Counted from the first letter of the stretch, positions 1 to 10,830 are shown. The stretch: 64,000 nt of DNA from Bimastos eiseni (GCA_959347315.1 OY365822.1:8752852-8816851); one strand, 5' to 3'. The notes: a model not told the origin generated them from the letters alone. A program made the numbers and translations.

Positions 1-1268
1 TCCATTCCTTCCCATCCTTCATTTGCCCTCTTCCCTCTTCCCTACCTTCCTCTATTCGTCCCTCAATCACTTTCTCCCTCCCTCCCTCCCTCACTCCCTT
101 CCTCCCTCCCTTCTTTCCTTCATTTGTTCCTCCATCTCTCCTTTCCTATCTGCATCACTCTCTTCCTCCATTCGTCCATCTATCCATCCCTTCCTCCCTA
201 CCTTTCTTCCTTACCCCAATTCATCTCTCCATCCATCCTTCTCGCCTCCAACTGCTCCTCCATCCATTCCTCCATTTTCTCCTCAATTTCTCCATCCCAA
301 CTTCCCTCCCTTCCTCCATTTGCCCCTTCTTTCCTCACAACCTCCATCCGTCCATCCCTCCTTTTGCCCATCCCTTCCTTCCCAATTCCCTCCTACAGTT
401 TGCCCATCATCCCTGCTTTCACCCTTCCTCCACGTGCCCCACCATCTCTCCCTCCCTTCCACTTTCCTCCCCATAATCCCTCCCTACATCCGTCCCTCCC
501 TAAATTCTGCTTCATGACTGGCAGTTCGTCCGCCCTCATGTGCGTTCGTCGGTCTGTCAGTCAGCAGTGTCTGTATGGCTTCCTCGCCACCTCCGTCCGT
601 CATTACGTTCCACCCATTCCCTTCCTCCCTTCCTCCCTTCCTCCCTTCCTCCCTTCCTCCCTTCCTCCCTTCCTCCCTTCCTCCCTTCCTCCCTTCCTCC
701 CTTCCTCCCTTCCTCCCTTCCTCCCTTCCTCCCTCCCTCCCTCCCTCCCACCCTCCCTTCCTCCTTCAATTGGTTTCGTCCCTTCGTCCCTATCCCTGTA
801 TCCCTGTAGTCCGAAACTGGAGTCATAGTCCATCTGATGAACTGTCCACTGCGCGACAGTCCGCCCACCCCTAAGTTCGATTGCCGTTCTCACATTGTTA
901 CCCGCCCACCTTACATGTCTCTCCCCGTCTCTGGCTCTGTCTGTATGCCTGTTTGTCTCACTTCTTATCAGCGACTCTCCTTCGTCGTGTACTTTATCTA
1001 TCCCTTTCCATATCCTTCCTTCTTTGTGTCCTTGTTTCTTTTCTCAAATCCAGCATCCTTCCTACTTCCCTGTCTTTCCTCCTCTAATTCCTTCTTTCTT
1101 CCTATTCTTCTTCCTTCATTTCCTCCTTCCTCCCTTTATTTCTTCCTGCCTCTCTTCCTCTTTCCGTCTCCTTCTTCATTCCTTGCCTTCTCCTTCCCTC
1201 TCCATCTACCTTAATCTCTTTCCACCTCACTCCCTTTCCACCTCCCAATCTCTTCCCCTCTCTTTCTT
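1..1268 (+). repeat. Polypyrimidine low-complexity tract
   Basis: Almost every base on the plus strand is C or T, as degenerate CCTT, CCCT and CATT units. A short mixed-sequence island lies at about 505-600 and another at about 770-960. Open frames here translate only to Pro/Ser/Leu/Phe strings, so I call no gene. The strand asymmetry could support triplex (H-DNA) formation. Confidence 0.9.
619..751 (+). repeat. (TTCCTCCC)n tandem array
   Basis: A nearly perfect 8-bp unit repeats about 15 times, then passes into (CTCC)n at the right edge. It lies inside the longer pyrimidine tract. Confidence 0.92.
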
Positions 1269-1271
1269 CCT

Positions 1272-1303
1272 CTCTTTCCTTGCCGTAATCGGCAAGGAAA
1301 GAG
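1272..1303. repeat. Perfect 14-bp hairpin
   Basis: CTCTTTCCTTGCCG at 1272-1285 is followed by a TAAT loop and its exact complement at 1290-1303. It sits where the polypyrimidine tract ends. It looks like a template-switch inversion or a cruciform-prone site rather than a terminator. Confidence 0.8.
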
Positions 1304-1335
1304 TTGTTCGTTCGTAATATGAATCGAAGGCATCT

Positions 1336-1575
1336 ATATCTGCCTCCTCCTCCTCCTTACCCTCCTCGTTCTCCTCCTCCTTCTCCTCCTCCTCCTAATC
1401 CTTTTCCTTCTTCTTCTCTTCCTTCTTCTCCTTATCTCCATCTCCTCTTCCTCCTCCTCCACTTCCCTCTTCTTCTCTTCCTCCTCCTCCCTCTTTCTTT
1501 TTCTCTTCCTCTAACTCCTCCTCCTCCTCCTGCTGTTGCTGCTACTCCTCCTCCTCCTACTCCTCCTCCTCCATC
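1336..1575 (+). repeat. (CTC)n / (CTT)n trinucleotide tract
   Basis: Degenerate CTC units with interspersed CTT make up most of this stretch. No coding content is apparent. Confidence 0.85.
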
Positions 1576-1649
1576 CCTAAATCCATCAGGTCATCCTTCA
1601 ACACCCATCTGTCTCCCATTTATCTGTTAGTTCGTCAGTCGACACCAGT

Positions 1650-1855
1650 TCACCATCCATCCATCACTCCGTCAGTCCGTCCGTTCCGTCCGTCACTTAG
1701 CCATACAGCCCAGCCATCTACCCATCCATCCATCTAGGCTCTCATCCATCCACCCACCCATTCTTCTATCCATCTATCCGTCCATCCATCCATCCATCTA
1801 TCGATGTATCATCTATTCAGCCACTCATCCGTCCGTCCATCCGTCCACCTGTAAG
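1650..1855 (+). repeat. Degenerate (CATC)n tract
   Basis: CCAT/CATC/CGTC units repeat with frequent substitutions. The same tetranucleotide, as its complement GATG, reappears in much longer arrays at 8470-9300. Confidence 0.85.
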
Positions 1856-1946
1856 CCATCTTCTAGATGCTCTGCCTTAAGATGTACACATTTTGGAGAT
1901 TTGGTGGTAATTCCAAGTATCAGGTAAAAGAAGGAGAACCGCCCTG

Positions 1947-2148
1947 TCTCTCTCTCTCTCTCTCTCTCTTTCCATCTCCCTCTTCCTCCCTCTCTCTATC
2001 TGTCTCTCTCCTTCTCTCTCTCTCTCTCTCTCTCTTTCCATCTCCCTCTTCCTCCCTCTCTCTATCTGTCTCTCTCCTTCTCTCTCTCTCTCTCTCACTC
2101 TCTTTCTGTCTGTCTCTGTCTCTATCTCTGTCTCTGTCTCTGTCTCTT

Positions 2149-2210
<62 letters not shown>

Positions 2211-2242
2211 TGTCTCTCTCCATAACTCTCTGTCTCTCTGAC
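1947..2242 (+). repeat. (TC)n array with a 66-bp internal tandem duplication
   Basis: Mostly TC dinucleotides. A 66-bp period is visible: the block beginning TTTCCATCTCCC at 1969 recurs at 2035 almost unchanged. The run ends as pure TC near 2208. Confidence 0.9.
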
Positions 2243-2272
2243 TCTGTCCCAGTCACCCGTTTTATCATTCTG

Positions 2273-2534
2273 ACTGTATGTCTGTCTGTTTCTGTCTGTT
2301 TCTGTCTGTCTCTCTGTCTATCTCTCTGGCAGCCATCTTGTCGTCAGTGTAAAAGGCTTTTTGACTGAAGCAGAAACATGACAACAGCAATTCAATCTGA
2401 TTTGGACAACCTTTCTGTACACAGACTACAACGAATTCTCGCTTCATAAAACATGATTGAATGGATTAACAGACAGACAGAAAGACAGAAAGACAGACAG
2501 ACAGACAGAAAGACAGACAGGTAGACATACAGGC
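2273..2534. repeat. Inverted (TCTG)n / (CAGA)n arms
   Basis: TCTG units occupy 2273-2330 and complementary CAGA units start at 2468, with about 140 bp of ordinary sequence between. The strand bias of the region flips here from pyrimidine-rich to purine-rich. The arms could pair as a long imperfect hairpin. Confidence 0.7.
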
Positions 2535-3050
2535 AGGCAGGCAGGCAGGCAATCAGGCAGACAAACAGGCAGGCAGACAGACAGACAAAGACAGACAGGC
2601 AGGCAGGCAACCAGGCAGACAGACAGACAGACATAGACAGATGGAAGAGAGGCAGACGAACAAATGAATGGATAGACGGACAAAGAACGGACCGACAATG
2701 GAGGAATAATTATGACACAGACAGGCAGACAGACGGACGGACAGACAGACGGACGGACAGACAGACGGACATATGTAAGGATAGGCGCATATGATTATAA
2801 GACTGGAGATCCAACTCTGTCGTCTCCTGCAGACTCGCCAGGTGTCAGGCCTTTCCGTCCCTCGACCAAAGCCCAAACCCTCGCAGCTCATCGAAGTCCC
2901 TAAGATATTAGATAGATAGATGGATGGATGGATGGATGGATGGATGGATGGATGGATGGATGGATGGATGGAAGGATGCATGTATAGCAAGACAGACAGG
3001 CAGGCAGTCAGACAAACAGACAGACAGAAAGATGGATATAGAGACAGAGA
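2461..3050 (+). repeat. Compound CAGA / GGCA / GGAC / GATG tetranucleotide region
   Basis: CAGA and GGCA units fill 2468-2640, GACA/GGAC units 2717-2775, and pure GATG about 2915-2972. Non-repetitive islands lie at about 2640-2710 and 2775-2905. No gene is visible on either strand. Confidence 0.85.
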
Positions 3051-3061
3051 TAGATAATTGC

Positions 3062-4210
3062 GTTCAGCGAAGATTTTGCTAAATTAGGAAAGTACCCCAT
3101 TTTCTATAGAGCCCATCTTACGACCTCGAGTCAGCTTAATTTTAAATGAACCAATCGGGGAGCCCAGGGAGGTCCTCATGCAATCCTCGTTTCCCAATAT
3201 TCCAATCAATGAGTTCTAGTCCAGCTACCCAAAGAACCATCAGAGTGTTAATTGGTTGTACGGCCAACAGAGACTAAAGAACAGAAAACGCCGTCACTGT
3301 CAACTGTCAGAAGTGGGCATCGCTCAACTCCATGCGATCAAAGCGTAAAATGTTGTTGATAACATCTCAGATGAACAATTATTATCAACTTTTCATTCAT
3401 TCATTTTGAAAATTTATATAGCGCTACTTCAGGAAACCTACTCAGAGGCGCTCGAGAATCGTGATTCTCTTAGAAGAAAACTCGTGAAAATGTCTGTTGC
3501 AGAAATTTTGCCGTCGATAATCAAATATTGTCAAAATCTGTCGTCTCTATGAGGAATGAACACGACGAAGGTTGTACTGTAAGGTGTTCGTGCCAATGCA
3601 TTTTGGAGCAATGCATTAACCAGTTCTCGTTAAGGTGTTGCAGGCAACAGATTAATGAAGCGTCACATAAACCGTTTCCAATAATGTGATCAGAATTCAT
3701 GACGTCACGATTCCTCCGCTAGCCAGCCTGTTTTTCCCAAACATCTGCAATCAAGAGGGAACAATATCTTCCGAATTAGTACGACAAGAAGCAACAACCC
3801 GCCAGGGTTGACTGAGCTGTAAATAAAAGACGTCGAAATCCGTGGTTTCCGCATTTCAGCTCATCTCCAATCTATTTCATCTGAGATTCGCGCAACAGGA
3901 GCTTTTTGTATTCATCCGCCCATCCCCCATTCACCCTCTCTGTGTGTCTGTGCGCATGTGTTTATCTGTCCCTCTGTATCTCTGTTTATCCGTCTGTCTT
4001 TGTGTCTGTTCTTGTGGCTGCCAGTCGTCGGTCTTCTAAGCCTGGCCCCTAATTTCGTAATTCTCTACGGTGGCCCGTGTGTGCTCTTTCGATTCGACAT
4101 AACTATTTAGATGTATAGCAAAAAGCCATGGAACGAGAGAGACAGAGAGAGACAGACGAACAGACAGATGAACAAACTGACTGATGAAATGATGCACTCA
4201 TTCACATATC
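3062..4210. other. Non-repetitive flank without a recognisable gene
   Basis: Mixed-composition sequence with no long open frame. I see only a LINE 3' tail at 3392-3452 and a short stretch rich in TCTG near 3940-4010. Confidence 0.6.
3392..3452 (-). repeat. LINE (L2/CR1-like) 3' tail
   Basis: Read on the minus strand this is a GCGCCTCTGAGTAG core, a GCGCTATATAAAT box and an ATTC-type tail. That is the layout of the 3' ends seen at a dozen other sites in the window. Only the tail is present, as expected from 5'-truncated insertion. Confidence 0.6.
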
Positions 4211-4216
4211 CACTAG

Positions 4217-4535
4217 ATCACTCACTCAATCATCACTGATTGACTGGTTAACTGACTGACTGACTAACTGACCTACTGACTGACTGACTGACTGACTGAC
4301 TGACTGACTGACTGACTGACTGACTGACTGACTGACTGACTGACTGACTGACTGACTGACTGACTGACTGACTGACTGACTGACTGACTGACTGACTGAC
4401 TGACTGACTGACTGACTGACTGACTGACTGACTGACTGACTTATTAACCGACCGACTGACTTATTAACCGACCGACCGATCGACCGACCGACTGGTTGAC
4501 TGACTGACTTACTTACTTACTGACTGACTGACGAC
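4217..4535 (+). repeat. (GACT)n microsatellite
   Basis: About 45 uninterrupted GACT units run from 4262 to 4440. They are flanked by degenerate GACT, GACC and TTAC units to 4535. The purity suggests recent expansion. Confidence 0.95.
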
Positions 4536-4785
4536 TGACTAGCTATAGAAAAACAAAAGACCAGCGATCCGAGGGAGTAGTTATTTAGAGCGGACGCAAG
4601 CACGCACTCGCAGACAAACGACGTCTTTGTTTTCATTAAATGTTTTACGATCCCTTTGCTGCGGACTGCGCAGGCGCGATAAGGTTTCAATTGTGATATC
4701 TCCTTCCGCGCCAGTAATTAATCCGTATTACATCATCACGCCATCACATTTAAACAAAGCCTTCTGCGTCCTTTCTGCGCCTGCA

Positions 4786-4797
4786 TATATATATGTA

Positions 4798-4849
<52 letters not shown>

Positions 4850-5015
4850 GGACATAGTCACATGGACATATTATTAGGTATAAATGTGTACACTACATAT
4901 AATAGAGGTACTTGCTCGAAATCATTCCAATTGATATATATATATATATGCATATGTATATATATTATATTTAGATATGCATGTGTGTGTATATATATAT
5001 ATATATATGTTACCG
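4786..5015. repeat. (TA)n-rich cluster
   Basis: The longest alternating TA run is about 4804-4846. Shorter runs occur near 4934-4950 and 4990-5010, separated by ordinary sequence. Confidence 0.9.
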
Positions 5016-5544
5016 ATATAACATATTGTAACTTTCTCTCATAGCTATGTTTCGCATTGTCTCGCATTGTCTCGGTCTCTGTCGACTGTTTTGTTTCGTC
5101 TGGATTTAGCGCATTGTCTCTCTATAAGCTTGCCTTGCTATCTGTGTTGTCCAAATCCGTGATACATTGGCAAGTCTCGCCCTGTCCTTTCTCGCCTCTT
5201 ACATCGGTCGCTTTGCTTGCCTGCCTTCCGTTTCGCATCCTCTCATCTCGATCTGTCTTGCCACCTGCTGCAGCATCTAGCCCTCCACTCTTTCATTTTT
5301 ATAGCGCCCCCATGTATAGCTATTAGCTTCTAAAGTTGATCTGCCTATGAGTAGCATATCTGGCTATCAACGCACCTCACAATAGCGCCCTTTACTACCT
5401 CACCAAGCGCTGCGTGATTATGAACTCTGGGTTAAAATCCCCGCTAAAAAAAGAAACATAGATTTACATGCTAGCACATTTTGCGACGCGGTTACAGTTC
5501 TGCTTTGTAGGTCTATGCGAAAAATTCACTTCCCTAAATTGGAC
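5016..5544. other. No gene recognised
   Basis: Mixed sequence. A possible degraded LINE-tail motif (TTTTTATAGCGCC) is visible near 5297. Nothing else stands out. Confidence 0.5.
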
Positions 5545-5692
5545 GCAGCAAAAGGATGAACAGTGGAAGCACTGCAGAAATAAATGATATTCATGAAATA
5601 TTTATGGAATGTTGAGGTATGCTACCAGCTCCATCACCCACCTGAAGTCTCCGATGAGACCGTCCCCCTTTCCCTTAAGTCTCAGCGTCTAT
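5545..5692 (+). repeat. Dispersed repeat, copy 1
   Basis: It shares a long diverged block with 33104-33245 in the same orientation. Both have GATGAA and AGTGG words, then ATTCATGA(A)ATATTTAT, AGCTCCATC, CACCTRAA and GAGACCGTCCCC, ending in a CCCTAAGTCTC-like string. No protein or TIR is visible, so the class is unknown. Confidence 0.65.
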
Positions 5693-6052
5693 AACTTGGT
5701 AATAGACAAAACCTCTGAGTCGACACAGCGCTCGTGAATAAGCTGGTGCCCCCTCGCTTATCATTCGAGTGGCGCCTTTTGAATTTGGAAATTGTGATAA
5801 CAGTACAATCTTAAGTACAAATGTATGTGCATCACACCGTTTAACTCTTTCTGTTACATTACGAGTCTTCATTTGAACTTTTGAAGCAGCTTCCGTCTTC
5901 ATTTTTTTTATTCTCTCAGAAATACCAAAAAAGATGAAAGGGCTATATAGTACGCAACAATGGCTTAGAAATAACTTTTAGTTTCCATAGTTTAAAGTTC
6001 TCAAGAAGTTTTTTTAACCAAAGGCGTGTGTACGCATGCATGAAATAGTATT

Positions 6053-6090
6053 CATAAGCATTGTATGCATCGATGCTTATGCATACAATG
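6053..6090. repeat. Nested hairpins
   Basis: CATTGTATGCAT at 6059-6070 is exactly complementary to ATGCATACAATG at 6079-6090. A second stem, CATAAGCAT at 6053-6061 with ATGCTTATG at 6073-6081, overlaps it, so the two folds exclude each other. Confidence 0.75.
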
Positions 6091-6159
6091 TATACACTTG
6101 TGTATACTTGTATGTGATGGGTGTGGGTCTGTGAGAAAAAGAGTGATATTGATTTCCTT

Positions 6160-6540
6160 GTATGTATGTGTGTGGTGATGGAAGAGGTGGAGGTGGTGGT
6201 GGAGTTGGTATAGGTGGCGGTGGGTGCGGCGGGCGGGCGGGCGGCTGATGGTTGGCAGACAGTGGTACGGTTGGTCGACGCGAGGTGGCGCTGACGTCGA
6301 CCCCTGGCCCATAAAATATTCCCGCGCTCGACGGTCGAGTGACGGCTTTATCTGGCCGGCAGTCAATCAACTTGACGTGACGGATGGCAACGTCCGAAAT
6401 AAACATGCCGTTCGTATGTGCATCACACCAGCCCCGGCTAGCCAGACAGCCAACCGGGCTGCCGACCTGTGCCCGCCTGTGGACGTCTGAAGGACGACAG
6501 ATGAACGCGAACCCGCAGTGCCATTCACTTGATATGAACC
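6160..6540 (+). other. G-rich and CpG-rich island with a G-quadruplex motif
   Basis: GGT-rich DNA at 6175-6220 leads into four GGG runs at 6222-6241 (loops of 6, 1 and 1 bases), a canonical quadruplex pattern. CpG dinucleotides stay dense to about 6530, for example GTCGACGCGAGG and CCCGCGCTCGACGG. No start site or exon can be assigned. Confidence 0.6.
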
Positions 6541-7612
6541 AGTTTATAGCGACCAAACTTGCAACAGTCACGATGTAGGGGCCTACTGTTACTTATATGG
6601 GAAAAGACCTTGGATGAACAAAATCGAGGACTTCTATGTGTATTGTGGACACGTCTGCGCAATCAAAGCTACGACCTCCATATAAACTCAAAATCAGATC
6701 CGTGGACTTCTTACTGTTAGTATATAGTCAGAAATTGAACGCGCACCATGCGACACAACAGAGGAGCTGAGACGCGACTGACCACGCGGAACTCTTTCAT
6801 GGCTTACTGCTTTATATTAACAAGTGGACGGAAAAGTACTTCCACTATTCAGTGCGTGTATTGGCAGCTCAAGAAATTGGGAAAGGTGGAGCCAATTGTA
6901 CGGTCATGCGTGGTGGAAATTGAAAACGAACTTTTAGTTTATCTACTTTGGAGCTCGTTTTAAGTCTTCATCGGTTGCTTTAGAAGTCCTCTTCAACACC
7001 GAGTTTGACTTAACAAGTCGATGCTATTTCGCTTTTAAAACAGGTTAAAGTAAAAACATGGATTTTTCGGGACCCTCTTTTATCTAGTAGATGGCACAAT
7101 CGCTCCATTTCCTTAAGAGATTTTTTTTTATTACATATCAATGACGATGTAAACATGCCTGAGTGGAGCTCATCAAAGAGTGGTTAAACGACATTAAATT
7201 TTTTTGCATTTTAGTCTTTTTTTCTAAATTTGCGAGTCAGTTTTCAAAAGTTTTGAGATATGTCCGTAAAATTTGATATCGTGCATTGTCGTGCACAATT
7301 TCTGCTCTGTATGTCGACGGGAACATACCTGAAAAAGAGTCGATAGATGTCCAACGGACATGCGTGACATCCGCTTGTCCATGACAAAGATTAAGCAAGC
7401 CAAGTTAAATAAAAGAGAGTAAAAAAACGAGATTTTCGCCATTTTGAATAGCTCATTTTGATGTCTTTCGTTTCTAAACTTTCCTAAGAGGCGTAGTTTA
7501 ATTATCCCGTCTTGGATTCGTCTTGAGTAAGCCTATATGGACGCGAATTCGTGTGACTTGCGATCATAACCGTAAGGACATACATACCATCCAGGGAACA
7601 GAAACTGCATCG
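6541..7612. other. No gene recognised
   Basis: AT-leaning sequence with short random open frames only. Scattered homopolymer T and A runs are present. I see no repeat arms or motif. Confidence 0.5.
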
Positions 7613-7685
7613 CAGGGAGATTGGTGGGAACAGCCTATCAGAGAAGTCACAGGGAGATTGGTGGAACAGCCTATCAGAGGAGTTC
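7613..7685 (+). repeat. Short tandem duplication
   Basis: A unit of about 36 bp that includes GGGAGATTGGTGG and AACAGCCTATCAGAG appears twice in a row, differing by a few bases. Confidence 0.85.
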
Positions 7686-7947
7686 CAAAGATAAACACCC
7701 AAGGTCTTTCACGATAGTTTAATCGAATAATCGTTAATTGCTCGTGCTAAGGGGCGCATTAAGACAAAAGATAAGATTTAGTAAAACTTAAAAGGGGGCG
7801 TGACAGAGCGGCTATTCTCGGAAGGAGTTTTGCGGAACGGCAGATGACATCCAACGAAACAGAGGCGGAGGGCGCATGAGGGAACGGCTGCGGCTGCAGC
7901 GGCGCATGCGTGATAGATAGGAGCGGTGAGTTATGAGCGAGTCGGGT

Positions 7948-8105
7948 CGGACGGACGGACGGACGGACGTGGGGAAAATTGGTCACCGTAAATCAGGATC
8001 TTATTCGAAGCGAGGCGCTGGGGAGGGAAGAATAGAAGCGCAGAAGTCGAGACAGAAAGACAGACCGACAGACAAACGGACCGACATACAGACAGACAGT
8101 TTATT
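7948..8105 (+). repeat. Degenerate GGAC / CAGA tetranucleotides
   Basis: Four GGAC units at 7948-7967 and CAGA/CCGA units at 8040-8100 flank ordinary sequence. The composition matches the arrays at 2468-2775. Confidence 0.75.
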
Positions 8106-8390
8106 TGAGAGCGAAAGATAGAGAGGTGAGAGTAGAGAGACAAGAGCGAGTGGATTGACATTGAAAAGAGGCAAGGAGATAGAGACAGGTAGAGCGAAAC
8201 GGAGGGACGGACTCAGAGAGAGATTGACATATAATGAGAGAAGATGGCTGAGAGACACGTAAATATTCTGACAGTGACGTCATGGGTTGCCTGGCCCGGC
8301 GGCGGTTCCATCTTCGCTGCCCCTCCCCCTCTTGCAGTGGGGTGAGGATTGAAGTCCCGACCTTGACTGTTTATGGTGAGTGTCTGTGCG

Positions 8391-8998
8391 CATGGGAAGA
8401 AACGTCTGAATGCGTTCGGTTGCAGACTTAAGATCGGAGGAAAAGATGAGAACAGGAATGGTAGAAGAATCCGATTGATGGATGGATGAATGGATGGATG
8501 GATGGGGATGAATGGATGGGTGGGTGGATGGATAGGTGAACAGATGGATGGATGACTAACTGGATGAAAAGATGGATAGTTGGATGAAAGGATGGATAGA
8601 TGGATGGTTGGATGTTTAATTGGATGGAAGGATGGATGGATGGGTGGATGGATAGATGGATGGATGGGTGGGTCGATGAATTTATGGATGGGTGGATGGA
8701 TAGATAGATGGATTGGTGGGTTGATGGATGGATGGATGGATGGTGGGTGAGTTGGTGGGTGGGTGGGTTGATGGATGGCTGGATAGATGGCTGGATAGAT
8801 GGACGGAGGGATGGTTGGGTGGGCGGATTGATGGATGGATGGGTGAATAGATGGATGAATGCTTTACTGGGTGAAAAGATGGATGGTTTAATTGAAGAAA
8901 GGATGGATGGATGGACGAATGAAAAGATGGATGAATGGATTCATCTTTTCCTCAGATTTTAGGTCTGCAACCGAACGCATTCAGACGTTTCTTCCCAT
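8391..8998. mobile_element. TIR element with a GATG microsatellite core
   Basis: A 60-bp arm at 8391-8450 (contains GTCTGAATGCGTTCGGTTGC) is repeated nearly perfectly as its complement at 8941-8998. The interior is almost entirely degenerate GATG units. Long terminal inverted repeats around a microsatellite resemble MITE-like elements described in several invertebrates. Which family this belongs to is inference. I could not define target-site duplications. The alternative is inverted duplication during microsatellite expansion. Confidence 0.6.
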
Positions 8999-9306
8999 AC
9001 TAATTAATGGATTTACGAATGAAAAGATGGATGAATGGATTCATAGATGGAAAAATAGACGGATGTATGAATGACTAACTGGGTAAAATGATGGATGGAT
9101 TGTTGGTTGGGTGGTGGCTTGTCGTTGGATGAATCAAAAGATGGATGTATGGCTGGGCAGATGAATGGATGTGTGGATAGATGAATGGGCAGATGAATGG
9201 ATGTGTGGATAGATGAATGAGCAGATGAATGGATGCTTGAATCAGTTGGATGGATAGATTGATATGGACTGGTTGTTGGATGGATTGATGGATGGATGGA
9301 CAGATA
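8999..9306 (+). repeat. Degenerate (GATG)n continuing beyond the TIR
   Basis: A block with AATGAAAAGATGGATGAATG also occurs just inside the right arm, near 8920. Units of about 32 bp (GCAGATGAATGGATGTGTGG plus spacer) repeat between 9157 and 9235. Confidence 0.85.
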
Positions 9307-9478
9307 TATTGTTTTTTGGTTTTGTAATGTGATGATAAGCTAATGCATAATTTCGTTTCTTATTTTCTAGTAGCCTACTTATTACTCCTGCGATCTCAGT
9401 TGTCTCATTGTCTCTTTTAATTTTTTTATCTTTTTCTGCTTCATCAATGTGCTGTATAAAATCATATGAAAATCTTCA

Positions 9479-10157
9479 TAGTTATTACTGCCATCATCAT
9501 CATCATCATCGTCGTCGTCATCATCATCGTCATCAATTCACACACACACACACTCACACACTCACACACTCACACACTCACACACTCACACACTCACACA
9601 CTCACACACTCACACACTCACACACTCACACACTCACACACTCACTCACTCACTCACTCACTCACTCACTCACTCACTCACTCACTCACACACTCACACA
9701 CTCACTCACTCACTCACTCACTCACTCACTCACTCACTCACACACTCACTCACACACTCACTCACTCACTCACTCACTCACTCACTCACTCACTCACTCA
9801 CTCACTCACTCACTCACTCACTCACTCACTCACTCACTCACTCACTCACTCACTCACTCACTCACTCACTCACTCACTCACTCACTCACTCACTCACTCA
9901 CTCACTCACTCACTCACTCACTCACTCACTCACTCACTCACTCACTCACTCACTCACTCACTCACTCACTCACTCACTCACTCACTCACTCACTCACTCA
10001 CTCACTCACTCACTCACTCACTCACTCACTCACTCACTCACTCACTCACTCACTCACTCACTCACTCACTCACTCACTCACTCACTCACTCACTCACTCA
10101 CTCACTCACTCACTCACTCACTCACTCACTCACTCACTCACTCACTCACTCACTCAA
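9479..10157 (+). repeat. Compound (CACACT)n and (ACTC)n array
   Basis: A short ATC/GTC run at 9493-9535 leads into CACACT hexamers (about 9550-9640), then ACTC tetramers with a few CACA interruptions to about 9750. After that, an apparently pure ACTC run of about 400 bp reaches 10155. Open frames across it translate only to Thr-His-Ser-Leu repeats and are not genes. Confidence 0.97.
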
Positions 10158-10195
10158 TACCCCCCACCCCCACCCACCCCACCCACCCAGCCAGT

Positions 10196-10262
10196 CAGTC
10201 AGTCTGCCTGCCTGTCTGTCTGTCTGTCTGTCTATCTCAGTCTGTCTGTCTGTCAGTCTCAC
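10196..10262 (+). repeat. (TCTG)n / (CAGT)n short array
   Basis: CAGT units pass into TGCC and TCTG units. A C-rich spacer (CCCCCACCCCC type) separates it from the ACTC array. Confidence 0.85.
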
Positions 10263-10544
10263 TCAAATGTCATGCCGTATAAATCGGTTTGGATGAGTAA
10301 CGTGCGTTCATATCAAGTTGTCCCGATTGGCATCAGCTTCATATATAGAAGTGACGTGCCTCGCACCTGTCCATCATCTGTTACGCGCGCAACATGTCGG
10401 TTGCGTGACGGGGGAAAGGCGAGGGAAAGGCAGCAAGACAAGGGTGAAAACATCGCCGACCACCAGATGATGACAGCTACGATCGGGTGATTGGCTCAGG
10501 CACGGAATACAGTTCGGATGATTGATCCAGTCATCGATATTGAC
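10263..10544. other. No gene recognised
   Basis: Mixed sequence with moderate CpG content. An open frame continues from the adjacent ACTC array but has no features of its own. Confidence 0.5.
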
Positions 10545-10830
10545 TGGTTGATCATTTAATTGACTGGTTGATTATTTGATTGACTGGTTGATTATTTGAT
10601 TGACTATTTGATTGATTGGTTGATTACTTTAGTTACATTTTAACTATATATGAATTGGTTGATTATTTTATTGATTGGTTGATTATTTGATAAACTGAAT
10701 GATTATTTGATTGATTATTTGATTGGCTGGTTGATTATTTGATTAACTAGTTGATAATTTTATTAACTAATTGATTGCACGAAGGCTAGTGGTTGAATTG
10801 ATCATTTGAGCTTTTGATTGAATGTCTGAT
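10545..10830 (+). repeat. Degenerate GATT-based minisatellite
   Basis: Units close to GACTGGTTGATTATTTGATT recur about a dozen times with substitutions and small indels. It looks like an old GATT/GACT microsatellite that gained a roughly 20-bp higher-order period. Confidence 0.8.

Noticed and set aside
23..893. Pro/Ser/Leu-rich and Gly/Arg/Glu-rich frames in the first kilobase
   Set aside because: They are translations of polypyrimidine or polypurine repeats and appear in several frames at once.
9540..10157. CRISPR-like array
   Set aside because: The arrays in this window are pure microsatellites without unique spacers, and the genome is eukaryotic.
9408..10490. Long open frames (360 and 276 codons) across the ACTC array
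   Set aside because: They consist of Thr-His-Ser-Leu repeats forced by a tetranucleotide array that has no stop codon in any frame. There is no coding evidence outside the array.
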